A stretch of DNA of 64,000 bases from assembly GCA_039636785.1 (NCBI GenBank), contig CP144169.1:3844001-3908000 (forward strand), read 5' to 3'. The notes beneath the pieces were generated by a model. That model was not told where the DNA came from and did no database searches. It worked only from the letters and a program-made list of their open reading frames with translations. Source of the stretch: Micrococcaceae bacterium Sec5.7. Its GTDB lineage: Bacteria > Actinomycetota > Actinomycetes > Actinomycetales > Micrococcaceae. Within the stretch, counting starts at the first letter, position 1. Each line of letters begins with the position of its first letter. The translations under genes were made by a program, and so were the position numbers. This document shows positions 51,967 to 60,892 of this stretch, one piece after another.

Positions 51967-52327
51967 TGATGCGCCGTCCTTTGGTTGGTTTCCGGGCCCG
52001 GAACCGTTCAGCATTGCTGTGCCACGGGCCACATTCGTGTTTCACCCTAGACCGGCCCGGCGCCTGGAAGCCTGTGCAATGACACAGTTTCGCCCACGCC
52101 AAACCAGCCACTCTCACAGCCCGAAACACCGGAAGGCAAGAAACGTTTTCCTGTGGGCAATTATGAAACGCGGCGGAAATCTCAGGCCAGAGCTGACCGG
52201 CTCCAGCTGAAGAATTATGCGGCCGTGCGGGAGAACGCTCCAGCCCGGTCACTCCTCCTGCCCTGGGCAATTCGCCGGCGTGTTGTGGAAACACGCCCGG
52301 TGTCAGCGGAGTAACTGGGCAATAACG
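51967..52327. other. Spacer without a supported gene
   Basis: About 360 bp between the permease and the M18 aminopeptidase, both on the minus strand. A hairpin GGCGTGTT/AACACGCC (52277-52297) lies 31 bp past the aminopeptidase stop and may end its transcript. The rest should hold the permease promoter. No ORF with family features is seen. Confidence 0.5.
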
Positions 52328-53695
52328 TCACACGCCGGTGCGGAAGAACAGCTCAGTCACGCTTGCCAAACGGTAGGGGTCATCGACGCCGCACAGTTCA
52401 CGGGCCGAGTGCATGGACAGCAGCGGCACTCCCACGTCCACGGTCCGGATTCCCAGCCGGGTGGCAGTCAGCGGGCCGATGGTGGAACCGCACGGCATCA
52501 CGTTATTGGAGACGAATTCCTGGTACGGAATCTCCGCCTCGGCGCACAGCCGCGCCCAGAGAGCTGCCCCGGTGGCATCGGTGGCGTAGCGCTGGTTGGC
52601 GTTGATCTTCAGCAGCGGTCCGCCGTTGAGGACAGGGTGGTTGGCCGGGTCGTGCCGCTCGGAGTAGTTGGGGTGCACAGCGTGGCCGGCGTCCGCGGAA
52701 ACACAGAACGACGCCGCGAAGGCCTGCCGTCGCTGGCCCTCCGACGCCCCGAGGCCGTCGGAGATGCGCACCAGCACGTCCTCCAGGATGGGACCGCAGG
52801 CGCCGGAGCGCGAGGCCGAACCGATTTCCTCGTGGTCGAAGGCCGCCAGGACCGCGATGGGCGTCCCGGCACGTTCGGCCACCGGGACCGGCGCGGCCAC
52901 CGGGACCGGCGCGGCCACCGGGGCAGGTTCGGCCACCGGGCGGGCAGAATGCGCGATCAGCGCCGCCAGCCCCGAGTGCGTCGCGGACAGGTTGTCCAGC
53001 CGCCCGGACGCGAAGAACTCGCCGCTGGCGCCGAAAACCGCAGGCGACTGCGTGTCTGCAATAACGACGTCGTACCCGCCGATCTGCGCGGCGTCCACCG
53101 CGGCGCCGCCGGAAACATGCTTCGCCAGAACACCCAGCAGGTCCGCGTCCGCGGCAGTGCCGAGGCCCCACACGGGATTCATGTGCCGCTGCTTGTCCAG
53201 CGCCAGGCCGTCGTTCACACCGCGGTCCAGGTGGATGGCCAGCTGCGGGAAACGGAGCATGGGCCCGGTGGCTGTCAGGTGCTGGGTACCGTCCATCATG
53301 ACCAGCCGGCCGGCCAGCTGCAGTTCGCGGTCCAGCCAGGAGTTGAGCAGCGGGCCGCCGTAAACCTCGACGCCGGCCTGCAGCCAGCCGTGGCTGCCGA
53401 TGGTCGGTTTGGGCTTGAGCTTGAAGGACGGCGAGTCCGTGTGCGCGCCGAGGATGTTGAAGCCGGTGGTGGGCCCGGCGCCTTCCGGGACAACCCAGGC
53501 CATCAGGGCGCCGTCGCGGATCATGTAGAAACTGCCGGCAGCCGCATCCCAGGGCTGCAGCTCATCCAGGCCGGTAAACCCGGCCGCATCCAGCCGCCGC
53601 GCGGCCTCGCGGACGGCGTGGAAGCTCGACGGCGACGCGCTGACATATGCGCCGAGGTCCTTGATGTGGTCTGCGGCGTTGGACTGTGAAGGCAT
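52328..53695 (-). CDS. apeB: M18-family aminopeptidase
   Basis: 455 residues. Zinc-peptidase motifs: GAHTDSPSFKLKPKP, GVEVYGGPLLNSWLDREL, DHEEIGSASRSGACGPIL, and the C-terminal HSARELCGVDDP. It removes N-terminal residues, often acidic ones, from peptides in the cytoplasm. An in-frame insertion of Pro-Val-Ala repeats (coded about 52870-52940) lies in a loop and is not typical of the family. Confidence 0.92.
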   Translation of the reverse strand: MPSQSNAADHIKDLGAYVSASPSSFHAVREAARRLDAAGFTGLDELQPWDAAAGSFYMIRDGALMAWVVPEGAGPTTGFNILGAHTDSPSFKLKPKPTIGSHGWLQAGVEVYGGPLLNSWLDRELQLAGRLVMMDGTQHLTATGPMLRFPQLAIHLDRGVNDGLALDKQRHMNPVWGLGTAADADLLGVLAKHVSGGAAVDAAQIGGYDVVIADTQSPAVFGASGEFFASGRLDNLSATHSGLAALIAHSARPVAEPAPVAAPVPVAAPVPVAERAGTPIAVLAAFDHEEIGSASRSGACGPILEDVLVRISDGLGASEGQRRQAFAASFCVSADAGHAVHPNYSERHDPANHPVLNGGPLLKINANQRYATDATGAALWARLCAEAEIPYQEFVSNNVMPCGSTIGPLTATRLGIRTVDVGVPLLSMHSARELCGVDDPYRLASVTELFFRTGV

Positions 53696-53705
53696 GGCTT
53701 CGAGT

Positions 53706-54539
53706 CTAGACCGTGACGTTGAGCCCCGCGGTGTAGCCGCCGGACACCGATCCGGCGATGGTGGCCAGTTGGTAGATCGCGCCGTCGTCGCCGAAGACGT
53801 TGTCCGATTTCAGCGTGGTGTTGGGGAAGTTCTGCGCGCTGGCTTCATACCCGGCGGACGCGTAGACCTCCTTGCAGGCGGCGTCCGTGAGCGCGATCTG
53901 CGAGACGGCGAGGACCTTACCTGCTGCGGTGGCGCTGCTCATGGACTCGAAGACTTCGAAGTGGATGTGCGGCCAGCGGCCGTTGTAGGCGCCGGGGTAG
54001 ATGGTGGTGAACGTGACCAGGCCGTTGGCATCCGCCTCCTGGACGCCGCGGAGGTAGTTCTCGTTGTCCAGGCCGGAATCGTACATGGAATACTTGCCGT
54101 CGCGGTCGCAGTGCCACGCGTACACGGCGGCGCCGATGAGTGGTTCGCAGCCGTTCGCCCCGGTTCGGGCTGACCCGTCGAGCAAGGTCAAGGTGACCGT
54201 CAGCGGGACACCGTCGACCCTGGTGGTGGAGCTGCCGAAACTCGATGTGATGTCCTGCCGCACCACCCCGGACGCCTCCAGGACATTGGGTCCATTAGAG
54301 CCGTCGCCCGGATACGGACCCGCCGTTTCCTGCGGGATCTCCACTCCGCACTCCGCAATGGCGCGGGTGAGCGTGGGGGTCGCGGACGCGGACGAAGAAG
54401 CGGAGGCGGCGGGCGCCGTCGTTGTGGCGGCCGCCGTCGAACCGTCAGTTGCGGTGGTCGGGCCGCCTGGCGTGCAGGCCGCCAAAGCGGCGGCAGCCGC
54501 GCCGGCCCCGAAGAACAAACCGAGGGAGCGGCGGCTCAT
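53706..54539 (-). CDS. Exported intradiol ring-cleavage dioxygenase-like lipoprotein
   Basis: 277 residues. A signal peptide with Arg-Arg (SRRSLGLFFG, perhaps Tat) and a lipobox LAAC (Cys22) precede a Thr/Ala/Ser-rich linker and an intradiol dioxygenase beta-sandwich. Likely Fe(III) ligands are the Tyr residues of ENYLRGVQ and YPGAYNG and the His pair in RWPHIHFEV. Such extracytoplasmic members may open catechol rings outside the cell. No aromatic-pathway genes are adjacent; the substrate is unknown. Confidence 0.88.
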   Translation of the reverse strand: MSRRSLGLFFGAGAAAAALAACTPGGPTTATDGSTAAATTTAPAASASSSASATPTLTRAIAECGVEIPQETAGPYPGDGSNGPNVLEASGVVRQDITSSFGSSTTRVDGVPLTVTLTLLDGSARTGANGCEPLIGAAVYAWHCDRDGKYSMYDSGLDNENYLRGVQEADANGLVTFTTIYPGAYNGRWPHIHFEVFESMSSATAAGKVLAVSQIALTDAACKEVYASAGYEASAQNFPNTTLKSDNVFGDDGAIYQLATIAGSVSGGYTAGLNVTV

Positions 54540-54757
54540 AAGGGTTGAGAGATCGAATTCCAGGCCGCGGTCGTGGTTGGGATGCGGTTCGTGCGGGGCT
54601 GATGCTCTTTCGGGGGCTGCGATGATTTCGTCATGAGCCCATCCAACGCCCGCCGGCTATGCCGCGCATAGGGCATTCCTGTGCGGGCGCTGTGCATTTT
54701 TACCTCACCGACCGGGGGCTCGGCAGGCTCACCGCACGGGCCGCGAGCCACCGGCCG

Positions 54758-55429
54758 TCAGTAGTCCGGGTTGCTCGGCACCACCAGGCCGGTCTCGTAC
54801 GCGTACACCACGGCCTGGACCCGGTCCCGCAGGTGGAGTTTGGTCAGGATCCGGCGCACGTGCGTCTTAACCGTGGCCTCGGACAGGAAGTATCTGTGCG
54901 CGATCTCGGCGTTGGAGAGCCCCTCCGCCATGGCCTCGAGCATCTCGGTTTCGCGGGGCGTGAGATCTTCCAGCAGGGGGTCACGGTGCGCCGGGGCGCC
55001 CTGGGACGCTAAGGGTCCCGGCTTCTGGCCGCGAACATAGGTCTCCAGCAGCCGCTGCGTAACGCGGGGCGCCACCACGGCGTCGCCGCTGGCCACCACA
55101 CGCACGGCGTGAATCAACTCCGAGGGGGCAACATCCTTAAGCAGAAAGGCCGAGGCGCCGGCCTGGAGGCCCGTGAAGGCGTACTCGTCCAGGTCGAAAG
55201 TGGTCAGGATGATCACACGGGCACAGGATCCGGAGGCGGTGATGGCCCGCGTTGCTTCGATTCCGTCAAGAACCGGCATCCGGACGTCCATCAGCACCAC
55301 ATCGGGGTCGAGCTCACGGACCCGGCGGACAGCCTCGGCGCCGTCGGATGCCTCGCCCACGATCCGGAAATCGTCCTCGCCCTCAAGAATCACGTACACG
55401 CCAGCCGCCGTTGTTGGTCCGCCCGGCAT
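54758..55429 (-). CDS. NarL/FixJ response regulator lacking its N-terminus
   Basis: 223 residues as an ORF. Receiver sequence begins only at VILEGEDDFRIVGEASDGAE; the first roughly 20 residues, including the acidic pair that holds Mg2+, are absent and replaced by codons that belong to the upstream kinase gene (GGPTTAAGVY). The phospho-acceptor Asp48 (VVLMDVRMP), Lys98 and a C-terminal LuxR helix-turn-helix (LTPRETEMLEAMAEGLSNAE) are intact. It overlaps the kinase gene by 47 bases. It probably arose by a small deletion and may be unable to be phosphorylated. Confidence 0.8.
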   Translation of the reverse strand: MPGGPTTAAGVYVILEGEDDFRIVGEASDGAEAVRRVRELDPDVVLMDVRMPVLDGIEATRAITASGSCARVIILTTFDLDEYAFTGLQAGASAFLLKDVAPSELIHAVRVVASGDAVVAPRVTQRLLETYVRGQKPGPLASQGAPAHRDPLLEDLTPRETEMLEAMAEGLSNAEIAHRYFLSEATVKTHVRRILTKLHLRDRVQAVVYAYETGLVVPSNPDY

Positions 55430-56660
55430 CCACGGTACCCGCGTAGATCCGGGCCCGCTCCTTCATCCCTAACAGGCCCTGGCCGGAGCCAGGACCGGAG
55501 CCCGGACCGGAGCCCGGCGTGCCGGCGTCAACGGTGCCTTTGCCGTCGTCGAGCACTTCAATGGTGACGGTGGATTCATCCCGGACAATACCCACGTCCA
55601 CCCGGCCCAGCGCGCGGCCATAGCGCAGCACATTGGTGAGCGATTCCTGGACGATCCGGTAAACGGTCAGTTGGAAAGCGGCATCCTCCGGCAGCGCAGG
55701 TCCGGTATGCGAATAGTGCAGCGGCAGTCCGGCGGTCCGGAAGCCCTCCAGGAGTTTGGCCAGGTTGTCGCCCGCAGCCAGCGGCTCCCGCGGAGCCTGG
55801 CCGCCTCCTTCATCACGCAGCACACCCAGCACGCGGCGCATGTCCGCCAGGGCAGTCCGGCCGGTCCGGGAGAGTTCCCCCAGCACCTCACCGGCGCGTT
55901 CAGGACTTCTCTTAACCACGACGGCGGCACCGTCAGACAGCGTGATCATGACCGTCAGCGAGTGGGCAACGACGTCGTGCATTTCCCGGGCGATCCGGGT
56001 CCGTTCGTTAACGGAACCCAGCCGCGCCGTTCTGGCCGCCCACGCTGCAATTTCCTGTTCATGCTCGCGTCGCTGCCGCACCGAAATGCCAATGCCGGTG
56101 GCGATCACGTTGGACAGGGCAATGCTGACGCCGGCCGCAATGCTGGTGATGAGCTGGAACTCCTCAGGCCTTCCGGTGCCGTCGGTGGGAAAGGTATCCT
56201 CCAGGGGCCCCACAGCGGCGAGGAGGTACAAAAGGGCCAACGGTGCAGTGGCCACCGCCAGGGTTGTGAATGAGAAGCGGCGGGTGTGGACCACGGCCAC
56301 TGCGTACAGCGAGAACCACAGCCCGGCCGAAACGTTGGAGCCCCACGGGTGGAGCAGCGTCACGGCTACCTCCACCACCGCCACGAAAGCCACCACGGCA
56401 ACCGGATGGAAGCGCCTGAAAAACAGGGACAGCGCAACCAGCGCAAGGAGCCCCGCTGCCAGCCACTTTCCTGCGGGCACGGCGTCCACCACGGTAGGGG
56501 TGACCAGGAGCGCGTAGCACAGCACCACCAGCGCATCCATCACCCGCGGGTGCTGGAACAGGTAGCGGCGAAGGCGGCCGCGGCGCCTTGCGGTGATTTC
56601 CGCGAAGGACGCGTCAGCCTGGCCGGCCGGCGCGTCCATCACTGGCACTGCTTCACTCAT
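55383..56660 (-). CDS. Sensor histidine kinase (HisKA_3 type)
   Basis: 425 residues. About five N-terminal membrane helices, the phosphorylated His228 in RIAREMHDVVAHSLTVM, and the ATPase N-box QESLTNVLRYG. A Gly-Ser-Pro repeat (GSGPGSGPGSGQG) lies in the ATP lid. The end (NNGGWRVRDS) is shorter than expected because the junction with the response regulator is deleted. Operon with an ABC exporter upstream (10 bp), a pattern of antibiotic- or stress-sensing systems. Confidence 0.9.
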   Translation of the reverse strand: MSEAVPVMDAPAGQADASFAEITARRRGRLRRYLFQHPRVMDALVVLCYALLVTPTVVDAVPAGKWLAAGLLALVALSLFFRRFHPVAVVAFVAVVEVAVTLLHPWGSNVSAGLWFSLYAVAVVHTRRFSFTTLAVATAPLALLYLLAAVGPLEDTFPTDGTGRPEEFQLITSIAAGVSIALSNVIATGIGISVRQRREHEQEIAAWAARTARLGSVNERTRIAREMHDVVAHSLTVMITLSDGAAVVVKRSPERAGEVLGELSRTGRTALADMRRVLGVLRDEGGGQAPREPLAAGDNLAKLLEGFRTAGLPLHYSHTGPALPEDAAFQLTVYRIVQESLTNVLRYGRALGRVDVGIVRDESTVTIEVLDDGKGTVDAGTPGSGPGSGPGSGQGLLGMKERARIYAGTVDAGRTNNGGWRVRDS

Positions 56661-56669
56661 GGCTTGAGC

Positions 56670-57533
56670 CTAGACGTCCCGCTTCTTCAGCAGGACCGCC
56701 GAGATCGCCAGCGGCACCAGGACCCAGAGGCCCAGCCAGGCAGCTGCCTGCCAGATCTCCAGCGCCCCGTCCGCGTGGTTTGCCGCCGTGATGGTCTGGT
56801 AGAGGTTGTCCGGCAGGTACTTGCGGGCTTCCACGAAGAAGTCACCCGGGATGAGCTGGAAGGCGATGGGCAATACGAAGAACAGCCCAACGAGTGCCAT
56901 GATCCCGCCCGCCGAGTTCCGGATGAGCGTACCCAACGACATTCCGATCGCGGCCACGGCAGCTACGTAAAGCCCTGAGACGATCAGCAGCCGAAGGGAA
57001 TGCTCCGTTCCAAGATCCAGTTTGAGGTCGTACTGGTTCAGGATCGGGCCCGCCACAACGGCGGCGAGAAGCGCCGCGCCTGTGGTCACAACGAAGGCGG
57101 AGACCACCACCACCGCGAGTTTGGCGAAGAAAGCCGGGAGCCGCCTTGGCACTGCGGCGAACGTGGACCGCGCCATGCCGGTGGTGAACTCCGAGCTCAT
57201 CAGCAGCACTGCCAGCGATCCGATGATGAGTTGCGCGAATGAGATGCCCGACGTCGGGATGACCGCCAGCGGGTCTCCTCCCTGCGCGGCCAGGGCTCCG
57301 CCGGCCCGTGGATTACCTTGACTGTCGTGGATCAGCTGTCCGATGCCCCACGCAGCCAGCGCCCCGAAGCCAACCATGACCAGCGCCGTGGACCCGAGGA
57401 GGATCAGCGTGGACATCAAGGTGCGGAACTTGATGAATTCCGAGTTCAGGACGCGGAGGAAAGTGGGGCCCGGACCGGGATTGTCGAGGGCGTTGTTTCC
57501 GGCGCGGGTCGCGGCCAAAGTAGTTGAGCTCAT
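56670..57533 (-). CDS. ABC-2-type exporter permease
   Basis: 287 residues with about six helices and a large loop after the first. It pairs with the ATPase encoded 3 bp upstream. The C-terminal LIPGDFFVEARKYLPDNLYQ is typical of permeases in these small two-gene exporters. Substrate unknown. Confidence 0.88.
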   Translation of the reverse strand: MSSTTLAATRAGNNALDNPGPGPTFLRVLNSEFIKFRTLMSTLILLGSTALVMVGFGALAAWGIGQLIHDSQGNPRAGGALAAQGGDPLAVIPTSGISFAQLIIGSLAVLLMSSEFTTGMARSTFAAVPRRLPAFFAKLAVVVVSAFVVTTGAALLAAVVAGPILNQYDLKLDLGTEHSLRLLIVSGLYVAAVAAIGMSLGTLIRNSAGGIMALVGLFFVLPIAFQLIPGDFFVEARKYLPDNLYQTITAANHADGALEIWQAAAWLGLWVLVPLAISAVLLKKRDV

Positions 57534-57536
57534 GGC

Positions 57537-58481
57537 TTAGTTGCCTCCGGACTGTGCGGAAACCGGGGCTCCCGTTGTGATGAGTGAGTGGTATTCGACC
57601 TCGTCCTTGGTCAGTTCCATGTATGCCTCTTCAAGGCTGGCCTGCAAGGGGGTGAGTTCGTAGATCATGACCCGGCTTTCCAGGGCTGCACGGGCGATCT
57701 GGCGCGGGTTCAAACCCTGGACCTCCAGCAGTTCGTGTTCCCGGACCTCCACGGAAACGCCTGCTCCGGCGAGGACGTTCATCAGTTGGTCCGGCTGGTC
57801 TGTGCGTACCCTGGTGCGGCTCTGTCCCTTGCCGGTGATGATCTCCTGGATGGGCGCATCGGCAATGATCCTGCCCCGGCCAATGACAATGAGGTGGTCC
57901 GCCGTCAGCGCCATCTCGCTCATGAGGTGGCTTGAGAGGAACACGGTGCGGCCCTCGGATGCCAGGTACTTGACCAGGTTCCGGACCCACACGACGCCTT
58001 CCGGGTCCAGGCCGTTGACCGGCTCGTCCAGGATGATGGTCTGCGGATCGCCCAGGAGCGCGGCGGCAATGCCAAGGCGCTGGCCCATGCCCAGCGAGAA
58101 CCCCTTGACTTTCTTTTTGGCCACCTCGGCCAGGCCTGTCATCTCGATGACCTCATGGACGCGCTTGGTGGGGATGCTGTGGGTGGCGGCCATGGCCAGC
58201 AGATGGTTGTAAGCCGAGCGGCTCGAGTGGACGGCTTTTGCGTCGAGCAGGGCACCGATCTCGCGCAATGGGGCCTTGTGTTGCGCGAACGGGACACCGT
58301 TGACGGTGGCGGATCCCGACGTCGGCGTGTCCAGTCCCATGATCATGCGCATGGTGGTGGACTTGCCGGCCCCGTTGGGGCCAAGGAAGCCGGTCACCTG
58401 ACCGGCCTGGACAGTGAAATTGACGCCGGCGACGGCGGTTTTGTCGCCGTAGACCTTCGTCAGGCCGTGTGCCTCGATCAT
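57537..58481 (-). CDS. ABC exporter ATP-binding protein
   Basis: 314 residues. Walker A GPNGAGKST, the ABC signature as FSLGMGQRLG (a variant of LSGGQ), Walker B IILDEPVNGLDPEG and the switch His in SSHLM are present. The C-terminal region (from about 225) is the usual accessory domain. First gene of the four-gene unit with permease, histidine kinase and response regulator. Confidence 0.93.
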   Translation of the reverse strand: MIEAHGLTKVYGDKTAVAGVNFTVQAGQVTGFLGPNGAGKSTTMRMIMGLDTPTSGSATVNGVPFAQHKAPLREIGALLDAKAVHSSRSAYNHLLAMAATHSIPTKRVHEVIEMTGLAEVAKKKVKGFSLGMGQRLGIAAALLGDPQTIILDEPVNGLDPEGVVWVRNLVKYLASEGRTVFLSSHLMSEMALTADHLIVIGRGRIIADAPIQEIITGKGQSRTRVRTDQPDQLMNVLAGAGVSVEVREHELLEVQGLNPRQIARAALESRVMIYELTPLQASLEEAYMELTKDEVEYHSLITTGAPVSAQSGGN

Positions 58482-58646
58482 TGAGCGTTCCTTTGCGTAG
58501 CTGCGGGATGCTGCGGAGTGTTGGTGTGTAGCTCCACGCTACCGACGCAAAGTCCTGATTTCGCCGGTCTCAGGGATGATTCAGGGGTGAATCAGGGTAG
58601 TCCGGACGGATGACCGCCCCCGGCGCTTCTTGGCGCTGGTTGTCGC

Positions 58647-60143
58647 TCAGGCGTGGGGCGAATAGTACGTCAGCGCACCGCGCCGCACCGTGAATTCGGC
58701 GGCGCGGACACCCGGGATCACTTCGCCGTCCACGGCCAGCACCATGGGAGAGCCGTTCGATTCCACCCTGATCCGGGTGGCCTCCGTGAGGTGGGTGATC
58801 CTGGACGTCGCTACGGTTCCGGTCAGCACGGACCACAGCAGGCGGAGCCGCGCAAAGGATTCATCGGCCGTGATCATCCGGAGGTCCAGCACCCCGTCGT
58901 CCAGGACAGGTCTCACGAGCGGGGCGTGGTCGCGCGGGTAATAGCGGCCCCGGCCCACGTACATGATCCAGAGTTTGTGCCGGACACCGTCCACAGTGAG
59001 CGTTGTTGGCGTTCCCGCGGCGAAGGTCCTGAACATCGCCACCACACCGGCCAGGGGTTTCCCGAGCGCGGGCTGCAGTTGCTCCCGGCGCCGCACCAGG
59101 TTGGGGTAGAGGCCAATGCTGGCGGTGTTCAGCATGAGCAGTTCCGCCAGCTCCGGGTTGCCGGCCAGTCCTCGCTCCACGGACACCACTCCGATGTCTG
59201 CCAGCGCGGCCTCTCCCTTCGCCGCAGCGTCCACCGCCTCCGCGAGGGATCCGGTCCCGGCGTCACGCGCGAAGTGGTTCAGAGTCCCGCCGGGCAGCAC
59301 CAGGAGAGGGAGTGAATGCTCGACGGCGGCTGCGGCCGCAGTGCCCACGGTTCCGTCCCCTCCCCATACGCCGAGCGCCCTGGTTCCGGGTCTGCCAGCG
59401 GCGGCGCGGATCTCCTCTTCGACGCGCTCACCGGCATCAATGGTCTGTATATGCGCCTTGGGGAATACCTCTCTGAGGGCGCCTGCGGTTTCGGCCGTAA
59501 AGGAACCGCCCAGGGTATTGACCGCGATGCCCAGGCCCTCGCCGCCTGGCAGCTCCGGCGCTTGGACGGCAGTCCGGCTGGTCTGCGGGAAGGGCGGGCG
59601 GACCGGCCACCACTTCCGGGTAAGCATGGCCGCGCCTGCACCCATTAGGGTGCCGAAGAGTACGTCGGACGGCCAGTGGGCACCCGTATGGATCCTGGAG
59701 TAGGCAACGCCCGCGGCAAGGGGGGCAATGGCCGCCCCGATTGCGGGCTGGACCAGCCCCACTCCCAGCGCAAACGCCGCCGCTGATGCAGAATGGCCCG
59801 ACGGCATGGATGAGCTGGTGGGCTGGGGGTTGACGAAACGGAACACGGGCAGGTGCTCAGGCAGCGGCCGGGCGCGGGGCAACAGTGTTTTGAACACCAC
59901 ATTGGTCACGGCCGATGCCACCCCCTGGGCGATAAGCCCGTGGAGCGCGGCCCGCCGCGGCTTGCCGGGGAAAGCGGACATGACAGCGGCAACGGCGAAC
60001 CACAGTTTGCCGTCGTTGGCTGACCTGGAAAGCCGGCGGAAGTAGGTATCGTGATGCCCGGCGGGGAACCGGGAAACGGCGCGCACCAGCGCCCGGTCCA
60101 GGACGGATACCCGCCCGGGACCCTTTCTCAGCACGCTTCGCAT
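58647..60143 (-). CDS. Fusion of PAP2 phosphatase and diacylglycerol-kinase-like domain
   Basis: 498 residues. The N-terminal half is a PAP2 domain with all three motifs: KTLLPRARP (85-93), SMPSGH (112-117) and SRIHTGAHWPSD (149-160). The C-terminal half is a DAGK catalytic domain (VWGGDGTVGTAAAA; LPGGTLNHFARD). One half can remove and the other can add lipid phosphate. Such fusions are known in actinobacteria and are assumed to act in phospholipid or mannoside lipid turnover. Start at 60143. Confidence 0.9.
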   Translation of the reverse strand: MRSVLRKGPGRVSVLDRALVRAVSRFPAGHHDTYFRRLSRSANDGKLWFAVAAVMSAFPGKPRRAALHGLIAQGVASAVTNVVFKTLLPRARPLPEHLPVFRFVNPQPTSSSMPSGHSASAAAFALGVGLVQPAIGAAIAPLAAGVAYSRIHTGAHWPSDVLFGTLMGAGAAMLTRKWWPVRPPFPQTSRTAVQAPELPGGEGLGIAVNTLGGSFTAETAGALREVFPKAHIQTIDAGERVEEEIRAAAGRPGTRALGVWGGDGTVGTAAAAAVEHSLPLLVLPGGTLNHFARDAGTGSLAEAVDAAAKGEAALADIGVVSVERGLAGNPELAELLMLNTASIGLYPNLVRRREQLQPALGKPLAGVVAMFRTFAAGTPTTLTVDGVRHKLWIMYVGRGRYYPRDHAPLVRPVLDDGVLDLRMITADESFARLRLLWSVLTGTVATSRITHLTEATRIRVESNGSPMVLAVDGEVIPGVRAAEFTVRRGALTYYSPHA

Positions 60144-60193
60144 TTCCCCACCCTACCGCCGGGTGCCCACCCGCCCCCGGCTAGGATGAAGCC

Positions 60194-60892
60194 ATGATCC
60201 GCGTGCTGAGTCCCCGGCGGTTTTCACCCGGCAGAACCGTCGCTGCGTGTACGGTGCTGCTCACCCTGGTGGTGGTGCTCGTTGGCTCACTGCTGGCTGA
60301 CGTCGCCGACCCCGCCTTTCAGGGTCTCGACGACGGCTGGTACTCGCTGATGGCGACCAGCCACAGCCCGTTCTGGGATTCGGTCAACGGCCTCCTGAAT
60401 CTTGCGGGATACCAGGGCATCCTCGTCCTGCACGTCCTCCTCGCCGCGGCTCTGCTCGTCCGGAGGAGACCGCAGGCGGCCATATTCACCGCCGTTGCCG
60501 GCGCCGTCGTCATCCTTCTTACCCAGCTGCTCAAGGCCGGGATCCTCCGGGCGCACCCGGACACGCCGGTTGTGCTCACGGATACGGGCTCTTACCCGTC
60601 GGGTCATGTGGCCACCACCGCCGCGTTCCTGCTGGTGCTGGCCATTCTTGCGGGGCGCGCGTGGGTGTGGGCGCTGGCCGTGCTCGGCAGCATCACCATG
60701 ATGGTCAGCCGGACCTACCTGCAGGCTCAGTGGCTCATGGATACCGCGGGCGGCCTGTGCCTCGCCGCAGCAGTGGTGCCGCTGCTCTGGCTGGCTTACC
60801 AGAACATATGCATCCAGGAGAATATTGACTCGGGGCGGCTGCTTACCTGGAAGGCAAGGGCTTCGCGGCGCCGGCGAGCAGCAGAGCAATGA
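60194..60892 (+). CDS. PAP2-fold membrane protein with altered active site
   Basis: 232 residues, five or six helices. The PAP2 motifs are recognisable but not canonical: KAGILRAHP (Lys114; the Arg of KX6RP is His121), SYPSGH (133-138, intact) and SRTYLQAQWLMD (172-183), where the nucleophilic His is Gln179. Without that His ordinary phosphatase chemistry is unlikely, so it may bind lipid phosphates or be inactive. It is divergent from the PAP2-DAGK fusion gene and overlaps the convergent MFS gene by 50 bases. Confidence 0.85.
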   Translation: MIRVLSPRRFSPGRTVAACTVLLTLVVVLVGSLLADVADPAFQGLDDGWYSLMATSHSPFWDSVNGLLNLAGYQGILVLHVLLAAALLVRRRPQAAIFTAVAGAVVILLTQLLKAGILRAHPDTPVVLTDTGSYPSGHVATTAAFLLVLAILAGRAWVWALAVLGSITMMVSRTYLQAQWLMDTAGGLCLAAAVVPLLWLAYQNICIQENIDSGRLLTWKARASRRRRAAEQ

